DNA from: CAYHSR01 sp043821725
GTDB taxonomy: Bacteria; Patescibacteriota; Patescibacteriia; Magasanikbacterales; GWA2-37-8
NCBI GenBank assembly: GCA_043821725.1
Contig: JBDRCM010000035.1
Span: 1 to 25,913, forward strand
Direction: 5' to 3'
Length of the DNA: 25,913 nucleotides
The notes under the pieces are model-generated. The model did no database searches. It was not told where the DNA came from and saw only the letters and a program-made list of their open reading frames with translations. Made by a program: the position numbers and the translations under genes. Shown here one piece after another: positions 7,106 to 15,483 of this stretch; the stretch's first letter is position 1; each line of letters opens with the position of its first letter.

Positions 7106-8113
7106 CTACTTTGTCGCCAAAATACTACGCTTGTAGTTATCAAGATTATCAAGCGCAATTCCCAAACCCTTAATCACGCATAGGATTGGATCTTCCGCAA
7201 CATAAGCGGCAACACCTGTTGCCTGCGACACAAGCTCATCAAGATTTCTCAGCATTGATGATCCGCCTGACATAATTATTCCTTTGTCAATCACATCAGC
7301 TGAAAGTTCAGGCGGAGTGCGATTAAGAACGTCTTTAATTGCTTCTGATAATAACTCCAAATCATGCTGAAGCGCTTCTGTAACATCATCAGATGTTACT
7401 TTTAATATTTTAGGAAGCCCGCTTGCCATATCACGCCCCTTAATATCCATAAACAAGGGCTTGTCCATATACATTGCCGAGCCAATCTGTATTTTTAATT
7501 GCTCGGCCATTCGCTCTCCTATTGCCAAATTATGCTTGTGGCGGATATATTCAACAATTGCCTGGTCAAACTTGTCGCCTCCAATGCGAACAGATCCCCA
7601 GCTTACAATTCCGCCCAAAGAGATAACAGCTATTTCTGCCGTTCCTCCTCCAATATTTATTATTAAATGGCCTGAAGCCGCGCCAATTGGTATGTCAGCT
7701 CCTATGGCCGCGACCAATGGCTCTTTTATTATATATGCAGCCCTGCCTCCGGCTGAAATTGTAGCATCAATTACAGCTCTTTTTTCAGTTGATGTAATTC
7801 CGGCCGGCACAGACACCATAACTTCAGGTCTGAAAAGATGGACTCCGCCAAGGGCTTTATTTATGAAGTATCGCAACATTGCTTCTGTCACTTTATAATT
7901 TGCTATGACCCCTTCCCTAAGAGGGCGCTCTGCAACAATTGTATCAGGAGCACGGCCTATCATATCTCTGGCTTCAAGCCCAACAGCAAGAACTTTGTTG
8001 TCATGCTTTGAGATGCCAACAACAGACGGCTCGTCAACAACGACTCCTTTTTTCGGAACATATACCAGCACGCTTGTTGTTCCCAGATCAATTCCTATTT
8101 TTTTTATAAACAT
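7106..8113 (-). CDS. mreB: Cell-shape-determining actin homologue MreB
   Basis: This is a 335-residue actin-fold ATPase that polymerises under the membrane and guides peptidoglycan synthesis. It shows the phosphate-1 motif IGIDLGTTSVLVY (6-18), phosphate-2 NIGGGTAEI (153-161), connect-2-like residues IGGDKFDQAI (177-186), and the adenosine motif IIMSGGSSML (279-288). Length matches the family. It lacks a Shine-Dalgarno. No mreC or mreD neighbours are visible; DUF6485 and GT4 genes follow, and a 53-bp palindromic element separates it from the DUF4012 gene upstream. Its place in a glycosyltransferase cluster links shape and envelope functions, which is an inference from context. Confidence 0.95.
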   Translation of the reverse strand: MFIKKIGIDLGTTSVLVYVPKKGVVVDEPSVVGISKHDNKVLAVGLEARDMIGRAPDTIVAERPLREGVIANYKVTEAMLRYFINKALGGVHLFRPEVMVSVPAGITSTEKRAVIDATISAGGRAAYIIKEPLVAAIGADIPIGAASGHLIINIGGGTAEIAVISLGGIVSWGSVRIGGDKFDQAIVEYIRHKHNLAIGERMAEQLKIQIGSAMYMDKPLFMDIKGRDMASGLPKILKVTSDDVTEALQHDLELLSEAIKDVLNRTPPELSADVIDKGIIMSGGSSMLRNLDELVSQATGVAAYVAEDPILCVIKGLGIALDNLDNYKRSILATK

Positions 8114-8137
8114 AATTTTTTGCGAAAATAGCTTATA

Positions 8138-8190
8138 GGGTCTGCTGCCAAATGCGCTTTCGTGAGAAAATGGTATTTGGCGACAGACCC
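8138..8190. mobile_element. 53-bp miniature palindromic element with 5-bp flanking duplication
   Basis: It starts GGGTCTGCTGCCAAAT and ends ATTTGGCGACAGACCC, with imperfect terminal inverted repeats of about 16 bp. TTATA immediately precedes (8133-8137) and follows (8191-8195) it, as expected of a 5-bp target duplication. The right copy supplies the stop codon of the minus-strand DUF4012 gene (TAA, read from 8193 to 8191). Its internal sequence resembles the copy at 14775-14827. Confidence 0.75.
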
Positions 8191-9654
8191 TTATAGCGAC
8201 AATTTAATCATAAATTCCAAATCGCTTTCCAAGGCAGAACTAAAATCATATTTTTGATCATTGAGCTTATTTGCCTGTTCAGACGGATTGGCTGACACTA
8301 TATTGTTACCAAAATCTAACGATACAGTCAAATCAGACCCAACAACGCCGGCCTGCTTTTGAACAAATAATGTATACATGCCTGATTCAATCTGTTTGGC
8401 AACTGTATCGCTTAAATAGAACTTCCACACAAGCTCTGCTGTCTGTTTGGGTTCAATTGAAATGAACGCGCCAAACCACTTTCTGCTGTTTTCAACTCCC
8501 TGATCTATTTTTCCAATCTCTGCTGACCTTTCTTTTTTCATTGCTCCTTCTGCGCTTATGAATTCTGTTCCAAGAGGAAGATAAACACGGGCATAATCAC
8601 GATAGCGCGAAGTGCGCCAACTAAAACTTCCTGTATTTTCAAACTTCATTGTAATAGTGCCGATGAAGCGCTGTTCATCGTCTCTGCTGATTGAATAGGT
8701 CATGCGCCTGTTAATTGCGACGTCTGTTTTAAGAGAGCCCAAATTTGCATCCACCCACATTATATAATCGCCTGGAAAATTATTTATTTTTCCGTCCATT
8801 TTCTTGTATTCAATTACCTTTTGCAATTGCGGGTCAAGCGCGTATGCCATAATTTGCTTTTCCTCAATCATATCTTCCATTATTTGCATATAATTATGGA
8901 AATTTTTTATCAAGTCCATTGCAACTCGCTTAACCAATAATGATGTGAGATCGCCCATTATTTTTTTTCGGTCATTAAATTCTATGTTGCGCTTTGTATA
9001 TCCATACTCAACTTCATACTCCAGCTTTTCAGTAAAGTTGTTTGCATCAAATGTAATGCCGCTAACCTCAACCGGACCGGTGAAATTAAGCACTTGCTCA
9101 ATCACTGTTGGCGTAATTCCTATGACTGCCTCAATTTTATCTCCTGCAACACCGCTTTCTTTTTTGTAAAGTTCCAGCGCCTTTATTGCCGAAGAAGCAA
9201 AATCCGGCGACCAATTGCTATCGCGGAATTCCAGCCGATTTGTATATAAATATTCTTTGAGCGGGTCAGGCGGAACTGAAACAAATTCGCGCGAAGAAAG
9301 ATTATCAAGAATTTCAGTGCCCTGCACTATCAATATCTTTGGCACTGCGCTATTAATCTGCACAACAGCATAGGCGCCTATGAATCCACCTCCAGGCCTT
9401 AACTCAGTATTGTTCAAAAAAAGAACTAAGTATGTCCGCTCTTTTTCAAATCCCAATATCTGCTGAAAAAAATTCGGTGATACAGCAACAGTGGCTGTTG
9501 CTGAAGGTAAATATGATACTGCAAAACGGTTATCAAGCTGTTTGACTATGCTCTTCTGCAAATTGCCGGTTTTATACCAAAAATACATTGCTGTTGCGCC
9601 TAACAGAATGATAACAGCTATAATTATTATTGTGTAAAAAATCTTTTTTAGCAT
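8191..9654 (-). CDS. DUF4012 domain protein, membrane-anchored
   Basis: The product is a 487-residue protein with an N-terminal transmembrane helix (about 5-27) and a large extracytoplasmic part. The diagnostic DUF4012 segment is YLVLFLNNTELRPGGG then FIGAYAVV (75-98). Its function is unknown, but the family is common in CPR and Gram-positive genomes near polysaccharide genes, where a role in envelope glycan handling has been suggested by context only. The gene begins 11 bp after the GT2 gene stop and lacks a Shine-Dalgarno, so it likely depends on transcription of the upstream cluster. Its stop codon abuts the 53-bp mobile element. Confidence 0.88.
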   Translation of the reverse strand: MLKKIFYTIIIIAVIILLGATAMYFWYKTGNLQKSIVKQLDNRFAVSYLPSATATVAVSPNFFQQILGFEKERTYLVLFLNNTELRPGGGFIGAYAVVQINSAVPKILIVQGTEILDNLSSREFVSVPPDPLKEYLYTNRLEFRDSNWSPDFASSAIKALELYKKESGVAGDKIEAVIGITPTVIEQVLNFTGPVEVSGITFDANNFTEKLEYEVEYGYTKRNIEFNDRKKIMGDLTSLLVKRVAMDLIKNFHNYMQIMEDMIEEKQIMAYALDPQLQKVIEYKKMDGKINNFPGDYIMWVDANLGSLKTDVAINRRMTYSISRDDEQRFIGTITMKFENTGSFSWRTSRYRDYARVYLPLGTEFISAEGAMKKERSAEIGKIDQGVENSRKWFGAFISIEPKQTAELVWKFYLSDTVAKQIESGMYTLFVQKQAGVVGSDLTVSLDFGNNIVSANPSEQANKLNDQKYDFSSALESDLEFMIKLSL

Positions 9655-9665
9655 ATTATTTAAAA

Positions 9666-11165
9666 TTAAGCGCGCCTTTCCTTTACTGAAACATTAAACC
9701 CCAAGTATTTGCCAAGCATAAGGCGCGTTACAGCGGAAATGCACGGTATGGCTGAAAAAACAATTAGTGAAACTGGCAAAAGCAACCATTGAAACACCAT
9801 ATATAAATAACGATGCGGTGAATATCCGCCCGGACGGCGTGGTAATACCAGCATGCCCAAAATTGCGGATATCATCAAGCCAAGCATTGAAATGGTCATT
9901 AAGACCTGCAAAACCGATGGCGTGCTAAAATACAACGTGCTCTGCGCCTCTTGGCCTCCGGTATAATTAATAACATATAATGGAAGCTGACCCATTAGAG
10001 TGATTATAATGGCGACAACTGCCCAGCTCCATTTGCCTTCCCATTCACAAAACAGCTTAATAAACTTCTTTTTAAAACTTATACGCTTGTTGCTACGAAA
10101 TTTCCAAAGCAAATACGGTATATGCTCTGTACCCCATGCCCAGCGCCTTTGCTGATAATATAGATTCTTCAAGCTTTTCCAAACGCTTTTTTCGCGCACA
10201 GTGTCCATTGAAACAGGAATATACATTGGCGTTACTTCATAATCGCCGTCATATCTAAGCCAGCACTGGTAAAAAATGCGCGAATCCTCGCTTACTATGT
10301 TTTTCTCATGACCTTTGCAATCAACGATCGCCTGAAAGCTCATACTATGTGATGAAAAAGTAACCAGATTATCAAGCCGAGCCAAGCTAAATAAAATCCA
10401 AAAACTTGTTCCAAACGCCATAACGCGAAGAATAGACGGCGACTCCCATATATTATTGTTGTAAAGAGTGAGCGGCTGGAATGAACTGTGGTGCGGACGC
10501 GGATGCGAACAATACAGGTATGTCAGATGCGCGAAGTATTGGCTATGCACAACCGTATCAACATCAAAAATTGACGCTATTATATTTTTGTAATTCCAAT
10601 TTTTTCGGTCAGCAAAAAGCTTAAATTGCTTTTCCGCATAATTTATATTAGATCCCTTGCCAGGAACTTCTTCGGGCAAATTATCCGGATGAATATAAAA
10701 AAATATTTTAACAAATTTCCTGCTATACTTGCCCTCAACTTTTTTCTTGATGCGCTCATAATTTTTTTCATATCTTTGCTCGCCCGACAAAACCAAATAA
10801 ATTTTTTCAGAAGGATAGGTTGAATTAACAATGCTTTTCAAACTGTCGTCAACCACCTGCCAGTTTTCATTGCAGAACGGCACAAACACCACATTGATTT
10901 TTTCTTCCCACTTAGCGAATTTGTCGCACAGTTTTGACATCCAATCAATTTTAGCGGCTCTTCTGAATCTTCTCCATGACAATAAAAGATAAAACGCAAA
11001 ATATATCACCCTTAATACCCAATAAACATCAAAAACTATTATAAAATATATCATCCACAGTGGCTTTGTAAAAGAAAGAGTTACACATGCGATTAACGTG
11101 CCCCATATTGAAATGCCAGGCAGTGTTTCATAAAAGCGATACCGATTGTGGTCGGATATTTTCAT
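9666..11165 (-). CDS. Processive-type glycosyltransferase family 2 membrane protein
   Basis: This 499-residue protein has two N-terminal transmembrane segments (about 18-62), a cytosolic GT-A domain and C-terminal membrane helices (about 380-480). Catalytic hallmarks in order are the metal-binding DVD (201-203), the ED pair (293-294) and QQRRW (338-342), matching the D,DxD,E/D,QxxRW signature of cellulose/hyaluronan synthase-like enzymes. These polymerise and extrude a glycan. The substrate cannot be read from sequence. The first four bases of the gene overlap the last four of the upstream regulator gene (ATGA), indicating translational coupling. Confidence 0.9.
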   Translation of the reverse strand: MKISDHNRYRFYETLPGISIWGTLIACVTLSFTKPLWMIYFIIVFDVYWVLRVIYFAFYLLLSWRRFRRAAKIDWMSKLCDKFAKWEEKINVVFVPFCNENWQVVDDSLKSIVNSTYPSEKIYLVLSGEQRYEKNYERIKKKVEGKYSRKFVKIFFYIHPDNLPEEVPGKGSNINYAEKQFKLFADRKNWNYKNIIASIFDVDTVVHSQYFAHLTYLYCSHPRPHHSSFQPLTLYNNNIWESPSILRVMAFGTSFWILFSLARLDNLVTFSSHSMSFQAIVDCKGHEKNIVSEDSRIFYQCWLRYDGDYEVTPMYIPVSMDTVREKSVWKSLKNLYYQQRRWAWGTEHIPYLLWKFRSNKRISFKKKFIKLFCEWEGKWSWAVVAIIITLMGQLPLYVINYTGGQEAQSTLYFSTPSVLQVLMTISMLGLMISAILGMLVLPRRPGGYSPHRYLYMVFQWLLLPVSLIVFSAIPCISAVTRLMLGKYLGFNVSVKERRA

Positions 11166-11764
11166 AAAATATTGTCAACAACGACCAGATGCTTGCTTTC
11201 CAGTATTGAATACAAAAACTTATCCCCTATTTCCTTGCGCTCGCAATATTCCTTATACGGCATTACCGTATATCTTATTTCTTTGCCCATTTTTTTCTCA
11301 AAATTGCTGATTATGCGGGATACGATGACCGGCTTAAGCTCGCCCACAATAAGCATGTCAGTGCCTACCCTGTTATCTGAAGTGAATACTCCTGTTATTA
11401 TGAGCAACTTAACGTTTCCCCCTCTGGCCTGTATCGCCTCAGTCATTTCCCTTTCTTTTAAAATACGCCCTTTTAAAAGCAGTGAATTAAGCTCGTTGTA
11501 AAACAAGCAGTTCTTTTTGAGCCGATAATATCTGGCGCGGGGCCCGATAGCAAAAGTCGTGAAATCCTGCTTTTCCATTTCAGTGCTTGTAACATCTTCA
11601 ATTAAACCGATCTTTACCAGATTGGCTATTTCTCTGCGCACCGCATTAAGCTGTGAATTAATCTCCCGAGCCATCTCGCGCAAATAATAAGAACGATTGT
11701 CGTTCTGAAACAAAAGATACAGAAGCTTGGTTCTGGTCTTTGAACCAAATAATTGTTCAATCAT
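11162..11764 (-). CDS. Winged-helix regulator with a nucleotidyltransferase-like C-terminal region
   Basis: This is a 200-residue protein. Residues about 1-65 (FGSKTRTKLLYLLF...YYLREMAREINSQLNAVRREIANLVKIGLIE) fit an ArsR/MarR-like winged helix. The C-terminal half (LLIITGVFTSDNRVGTDMLIVG) resembles the nucleotidyltransferase fold attached to such HTH domains in CPR and archaea, but the catalytic GS(x)DxD is not evident, so it may be inactive. It is the first gene of the minus-strand cluster and overlaps the GT2 gene by 4 bp. A regulatory role over the surface cluster is plausible but inferred from position. Confidence 0.75.
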   Translation of the reverse strand: MIEQLFGSKTRTKLLYLLFQNDNRSYYLREMAREINSQLNAVRREIANLVKIGLIEDVTSTEMEKQDFTTFAIGPRARYYRLKKNCLFYNELNSLLLKGRILKEREMTEAIQARGGNVKLLIITGVFTSDNRVGTDMLIVGELKPVIVSRIISNFEKKMGKEIRYTVMPYKEYCERKEIGDKFLYSILESKHLVVVDNIL

Positions 11765-11849
11765 ATGCTATTATGTTATATTCAGAGAAATTATGCTGAA
11801 AAGACGATTTGGCATTGGCCAAGCAAATTACTGACTTTGCCTATTGAGC

Positions 11850-11878
11850 TTCACTTTTAGCTTGATATATATTATAAT
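11850..11878 (+). promoter_or_regulatory. Promoter of the PP2C-like gene
   Basis: TTCACT (11850-11855), 17-bp spacer, then TATAAT (11873-11878). The ATG is at 11902, giving a leader of about 18 bases without a Shine-Dalgarno. Confidence 0.55.
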
Positions 11879-11901
11879 ATATAAAACGAATTAGTCAAAA
11901 T

Positions 11902-13071
11902 ATGGTCAAACCCTCAAACGATAAAATACTCCAGCTCAATGAATTCTTCATTGAGGGAAAAAATCCAAATAAGTCCCACGTTCTGCTCAATATAACAGAA
12001 CCGTCAACACCTGCTGAAAAAGAAAAAGGATATTTTTTCGCACTTTGCGAAGCTGAAAACAGCACAAACAAGTATCTTATAAAGATGCAGAATCTAATTG
12101 ATGAGCTTGAAAATTCATACTATGAAACGGATGATGAGGCAGACCGCAGCTCTTTGGAGGTAGTGTTGGACAAAATCAACAATGAATCACACTTTTTCAT
12201 AAAGCCCGAAGTTCCGCTCAACTGCGTGATTGGCATCTTGCGCAACAACAATGAAATAATCTTTTCTGCATATGGATCTCCGCAGATAATTATCTTCCAT
12301 AAAAATAAACAGGGCGGATTTCAAAAAATTGATCTGCTGGCTGAAAACACGCCTTCAGCGGAAAAAACAACAAAATCAATTCTGTTTGAACAAATAATTC
12401 AAGGCAAAATATCTGAGAACGATTATTTTTTCGCCTGCACTTCGCGCGTCATTGATTATTTCAGCATGGACCGCCTTCAAAAAATAATTTCGACCCGTCC
12501 GGCGCGCCAAAGCGCGGAGCATTTTCAAAAAGTTCTGTCTGAACTAAAAAACGGATTTTCATTCGGAGGAATACTCATAAACATACAATCAAGAGTTGGT
12601 GCGACAATCTCTTCTAAAATTCCCATGAAAAAAAGCCGTGGATCTGCGAAATCATTGGCAGGTTTTTTTGATTCGCATAAAAAAACAGCAAGTATGCTAT
12701 CACCTTCGCTGATGCCTAACTTAAACCGATTAAAAAGAAATCAAAATAATAATCCTGAACAAAATGAGGCAGTTCCGGTAGAAGAGATAATGGAATCTGA
12801 AATAAACGCTCAGCATGCCAGAATAAGGAATATCCCAGCTGAAAAAAAAAATTGGAAAAGACCGGTCTGGTTCTTCCGAAACGGCATTAATTTTTTTAAA
12901 GGGCATTACGCGCGGTTTAAAAATCTTGGGAGAAAAATTGATTCAATTAGCCATTGTATTGGGTTCTATTCTAATAAAATTTTTAAAATCCATTGGCTTG
13001 CTTTTTCTTGTTGTCACCAATTTCTCGAACCGCCGCCGGCAAATATTGAACGACTGGTCGGCGTCATTTAA
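11902..13071 (+). CDS. N-terminal part of a split protein: PP2C-like domain
   Basis: The frame encodes 389 residues. The first 235 or so look like a degenerate PP2C-type phosphatase fold: HVLLNITEP..., GYFFALCEAEN, ENDYFFACTSRVIDYF and SFGGILINI match its strand pattern, but the metal-binding DG and GD motifs are absent, so activity is doubtful. A polar linker follows (about 236-310). From about residue 330 the frame becomes implausible (SHCIGFYSNK to the end), while the overlapping +1 frame gives a good amphipathic/hydrophobic sequence continuing into the next entry. I read the two as one gene of about 765 codons with a frameshift near the T7 run at 12891-12897. It stands in a separate plus-strand unit. 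Confidence 0.72.
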   Translation: MVKPSNDKILQLNEFFIEGKNPNKSHVLLNITEPSTPAEKEKGYFFALCEAENSTNKYLIKMQNLIDELENSYYETDDEADRSSLEVVLDKINNESHFFIKPEVPLNCVIGILRNNNEIIFSAYGSPQIIIFHKNKQGGFQKIDLLAENTPSAEKTTKSILFEQIIQGKISENDYFFACTSRVIDYFSMDRLQKIISTRPARQSAEHFQKVLSELKNGFSFGGILINIQSRVGATISSKIPMKKSRGSAKSLAGFFDSHKKTASMLSPSLMPNLNRLKRNQNNNPEQNEAVPVEEIMESEINAQHARIRNIPAEKKNWKRPVWFFRNGINFFKGHYARFKNLGRKIDSISHCIGFYSNKIFKIHWLAFSCCHQFLEPPPANIERLVGVI

Positions 13072-14197
13072 GAATTTTAAACAGAATATAAAAACAATGC
13101 CTCTGCACATTAAAATATTTATAGCCCTGCTTGTTGTGCTGGCATGCTCTCTTGTGGCCAGTTTTATTTATTTAAAAAATCAACAGGCCAAAAAACAGGA
13201 AATTCAAAACTTTAACAGCAATATAGAACTGGCTAAAAAAGAGGCAAGTTCTGCAGAGGGTTCGCTGATTTATTCCGATTACACAGCAGCCACCAACCAT
13301 ATAAACACTGCCGTGGATATTTTGAAAAAGCAAAACTGCTTAATTGAAAATCGATCCTCTGTGTGCGACAATCTATCCGCAACACTTGAAGAGATGAGCA
13401 AAAAAATTATGCGACTATATACGGTTGGTGCGGAATTGTTAGCCAGCTGGCCACAACTTGGCGTAAGCCGAGCAATTATGATTAACAAGGAAATTATAGC
13501 TTTTGGAGATCAAAGCAGTTCGGTTGGCTTTTTTAACCTGCTTACAAAAACAAGTGAAATAAAAGATATTCCAGTGTCAACCAATGACCTGCGCATAGCG
13601 GTCGTTCCAAAGGAAAACGACTATGCCCTGTTTTTATACGGCAATAACAATCTTTTGCGATATGATCCGAAGCAAGACAGTTGGAAAAAAATAGATTCAG
13701 AACTTGACTCTAACAAGCCGTCCATTGGCTTATTTATTTATAGCCGCCGCCTTTATTCGATTGATGATAAGGGAACAATCAGCAGGCAATCACCAATAAA
13801 CAGCGGTTTTGGAAAGCCGACAATTTGGAACAGCAATAGCGCTTCTTCATTGACCAATGCAACCGGACTGGCAATTGACGGAGATGTATTCCTGCTTGAT
13901 AAAACCGGCAGTATTGAAAAATACACTGCCGGAGAAAAACAGCAGTTCAAGCTTGATCCGGTTAGCCCGGCACTTGCTTCAGCTGACGCTATTTGGACAT
14001 ATCTTGACCTGAAATACATATATATTCTTGATTCATCCAACAAGCGAATAATTATTTTCAACAAGGATGGAACATTAAAAAAACAAATTACTTCAAAAGT
14101 TTTTGAAAAGATTAGCGCCATGATCATTGACGAGCCCTCAAACGCCGGATACATACTGGACAGCAACAAACTGTATAAAATAGAGCTTGGCGTTTAG
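12926..14197 (+). CDS. C-terminal part of the split protein: TM helix plus propeller-like domain
   Basis: The frame encodes 423 residues from an internal ATG at 12926. Residues about 6-32 are hydrophobic, a clear transmembrane helix spans about 62-83, and a helical stretch (85-150) is followed by repeated beta-rich segments (IIAFGDQSSSVGFFN, DYALFLYGNNNLLRYD, YIYILDSSNKRIIIFNKDGTL) typical of a beta-propeller. The frame is open upstream of 12926 and continues the sense of the preceding entry (LKGITRGLKILGEKLIQ). The full protein would then have an intracellular PP2C-like domain, a membrane helix and an outside propeller. Whether the break is a real mutation, programmed frameshifting or a sequencing indel is not decidable here. 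Confidence 0.72.
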   Translation: MGEKLIQLAIVLGSILIKFLKSIGLLFLVVTNFSNRRRQILNDWSASFKNFKQNIKTMPLHIKIFIALLVVLACSLVASFIYLKNQQAKKQEIQNFNSNIELAKKEASSAEGSLIYSDYTAATNHINTAVDILKKQNCLIENRSSVCDNLSATLEEMSKKIMRLYTVGAELLASWPQLGVSRAIMINKEIIAFGDQSSSVGFFNLLTKTSEIKDIPVSTNDLRIAVVPKENDYALFLYGNNNLLRYDPKQDSWKKIDSELDSNKPSIGLFIYSRRLYSIDDKGTISRQSPINSGFGKPTIWNSNSASSLTNATGLAIDGDVFLLDKTGSIEKYTAGEKQQFKLDPVSPALASADAIWTYLDLKYIYILDSSNKRIIIFNKDGTLKKQITSKVFEKISAMIIDEPSNAGYILDSNKLYKIELGV

Positions 14198-14212
14198 CAG
14201 GCAAACACAATT

Positions 14213-14241
14213 AAAAAAGCGGTCCTGATGGGGCCGCTTTT
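14213..14241. terminator. Bidirectional terminator between convergent genes
   Basis: AAAAAAGCGG (14213-14222) and CCGCTTTT (14234-14241) form a stem with flanking A and T runs on both sides. It serves the plus-strand propeller gene ending at 14197 and probably the minus-strand rplL operon ending at 14293. Confidence 0.75.
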
Positions 14242-14292
14242 AATAAGGACGGCAATTGGCTTTTCAACAACCGATCCTAAAATACTAATTGC

Positions 14293-14748
14293 TTACTTCA
14301 AACTTACAGCGCCACCGGCTTCCTCAATCTTTTTCTTTATCTCTTCTGCCTCTTCTTTTTTAACGCCTTCTCTAAGCATAACAGGGGCTCCATCAACCAA
14401 TGCTTTTGCATCAGCCAGGCCTTTTCCTGTAATTTCCTTAACAACTTTAATCACATTGATTTTGCTTTCTCCGTATGAAGTTAACTCAACATCAAATTCG
14501 GTTTTTTCTTCAACAGCTCCGGCTGGTGCTCCATCTGTTGGCATAACCGCCATTGCAGCCATTGGCGCGGCCGCGCTTACTCCGAACTTTTCCTCAAGGA
14601 CTTTTACAAGCTCTGACAAGTCAAGCACTGACATTTTTTCAATTTCAGCAACTAAGTCCTTAAATTTGGAGGGAACTTCAACTTCCTTTTTTTCCTCCTT
14701 GCTTTCAGCGGTTTTATCAGCCACTGAATTTTTTTCTTCGTCTGCCAT
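14293..14748 (-). CDS. rplL: 50S ribosomal protein L7/L12
   Basis: The protein has 151 residues. The N-terminal dimerisation domain (KFKDLVAEIEKMSVLDLSELVKVLEEKFGV, about 28-57) binds L10. An Ala/Met/Pro hinge follows (58-80). The C-terminal factor-binding domain (about 83-151) contains KINVIKVVKEITGKGLADAKALVDGAP. It has an acidic/lysine-rich N-terminal extension of about 25 residues, making it longer than the usual 120-130. It forms the stalk that recruits translation GTPases. It follows rplJ on the same strand, with a 53-bp mobile element in the 91-bp gap. No Shine-Dalgarno precedes the ATG. Confidence 0.95.
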   Translation of the reverse strand: MADEEKNSVADKTAESKEEKKEVEVPSKFKDLVAEIEKMSVLDLSELVKVLEEKFGVSAAAPMAAMAVMPTDGAPAGAVEEKTEFDVELTSYGESKINVIKVVKEITGKGLADAKALVDGAPVMLREGVKKEEAEEIKKKIEEAGGAVSLK

Positions 14749-14774
14749 ATTTTTTATTACTATTTATTAATGTT

Positions 14775-14827
14775 GGGTCTGTCGCCAAATGCGCTTTCGC
14801 AACGAAATGGTATTTGGCTACAGACCC
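14775..14827. mobile_element. 53-bp miniature palindromic element between rplJ and rplL
   Basis: It starts GGGTCTGTCGCCAAAT and ends ATTTGGCTACAGACCC, the same length and termini as 8138-8190. The inner part has a TTTCG...CGAAA pairing, so the transcript would fold into a long hairpin. Flanks ATGTT (left) and ATATT (right) agree in four of five bases, consistent with an old 5-bp duplication. Confidence 0.75.
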
Positions 14828-14839
14828 ATATTATATTAA

Positions 14840-15364
14840 TTACGATTTTGCTTCTTTTAAATTATTAAGTACGCCGAGCAAATTACGCATATTTCCAGCT
14901 AATGCATTTACAAAGCCGGATATTGGAGCGTTTATCACGCCCACAACCTGTCCAAGCAGATGCTGTTTTGAAGGCAGTTTTGCAAGATTTTGAACGGATG
15001 TTTGATCAATATAATTGCCTTCCAAAACTCCGCCAAAAATCCTTACAACATTATGGCCTTTGGCAAAATCATTTACCACTCTTGCCGCGGCTACTTCATC
15101 GTCCATGCTCATAAACGTGGCTATTCCACCGTCAAATCCCTTGCAATCAACATCTTCAAGCCCTGCTTGTTGGCACGCGCGAGCCACAATGGTTTTTTTT
15201 GCGGCTAATACGCTTATATCCTCTTTTTTGCAGGCAGATCTAAGGTTTTGCGCCTGCTCAACAGTCAAGCCCTGAAAATTGGCAAATACAACACCTTTGG
15301 CGTCGCCTATGCCATTAACAAGTTTTTTTACTGCTTCTTGCTTTTGTTCTTTGGTTTTTGCCAT
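14840..15364 (-). CDS. rplJ: 50S ribosomal protein L10
   Basis: The protein has 174 residues. The N-terminal rRNA-binding domain shows MAKTKEQKQEAVKKLVNGI, VVFANFQGLTVEQAQNLR and ISVLAAKKTIVARA, all typical of L10. The C-terminal helix (about 145-174, FVNALAGNMRNLLGVLNNLKEAKS) binds L7/L12 dimers. The start at 15364 (MAKTKEQ) is preferred over one 12 codons upstream, because the upstream codons fall in the leader hairpin and MAKT- is the usual N-terminus. The ATG directly follows the T-run of a terminator hairpin. A consensus promoter and L10 leader precede it. Confidence 0.95.
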   Translation of the reverse strand: MAKTKEQKQEAVKKLVNGIGDAKGVVFANFQGLTVEQAQNLRSACKKEDISVLAAKKTIVARACQQAGLEDVDCKGFDGGIATFMSMDDEVAAARVVNDFAKGHNVVRIFGGVLEGNYIDQTSVQNLAKLPSKQHLLGQVVGVINAPISGFVNALAGNMRNLLGVLNNLKEAKS

Positions 15365-15392
15365 AAAAAAAATCTGTGATATTAGCCACAGA
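15365..15392 (-). terminator. Terminator-like hairpin ending at the rplJ start codon
   Basis: On the minus strand TCTGTG and CACAGA (8-nt loop) are followed by eight T residues and then directly by ATG. The position suits attenuation of the rplJ-rplL operon. Confidence 0.6.
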
Positions 15393-15477
15393 CATAGCAC
15401 AAATCGACCTTTTTATTGATTTCGCTTTTGTACCTCGGCAGGATTTATCGCTGTTAAGCTTACCTGCTGTCTATGGT
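15365..15477 (-). ncRNA. Ribosomal protein L10 leader
   Basis: The untranslated leader between the promoter and rplJ contains, on the minus strand, GACAGCAGGTAAGC, a loop and then the hallmark CCTGCCGAGGTA (complement near 15431-15446). This is the kink-turn/pairing pattern of the L10 leader that binds L10 or L10-(L12)4 for autoregulation. The terminator hairpin at its 3' end would be the expression switch. The 5' limit is inferred from the -10 box. Confidence 0.85.
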
Positions 15478-15483
15478 GAGTCA

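Noticed and set aside
14228..14770. Plus-strand 180-codon ORF
   Set aside because: Ser/Thr/Ala-rich antisense shadow of rplL.
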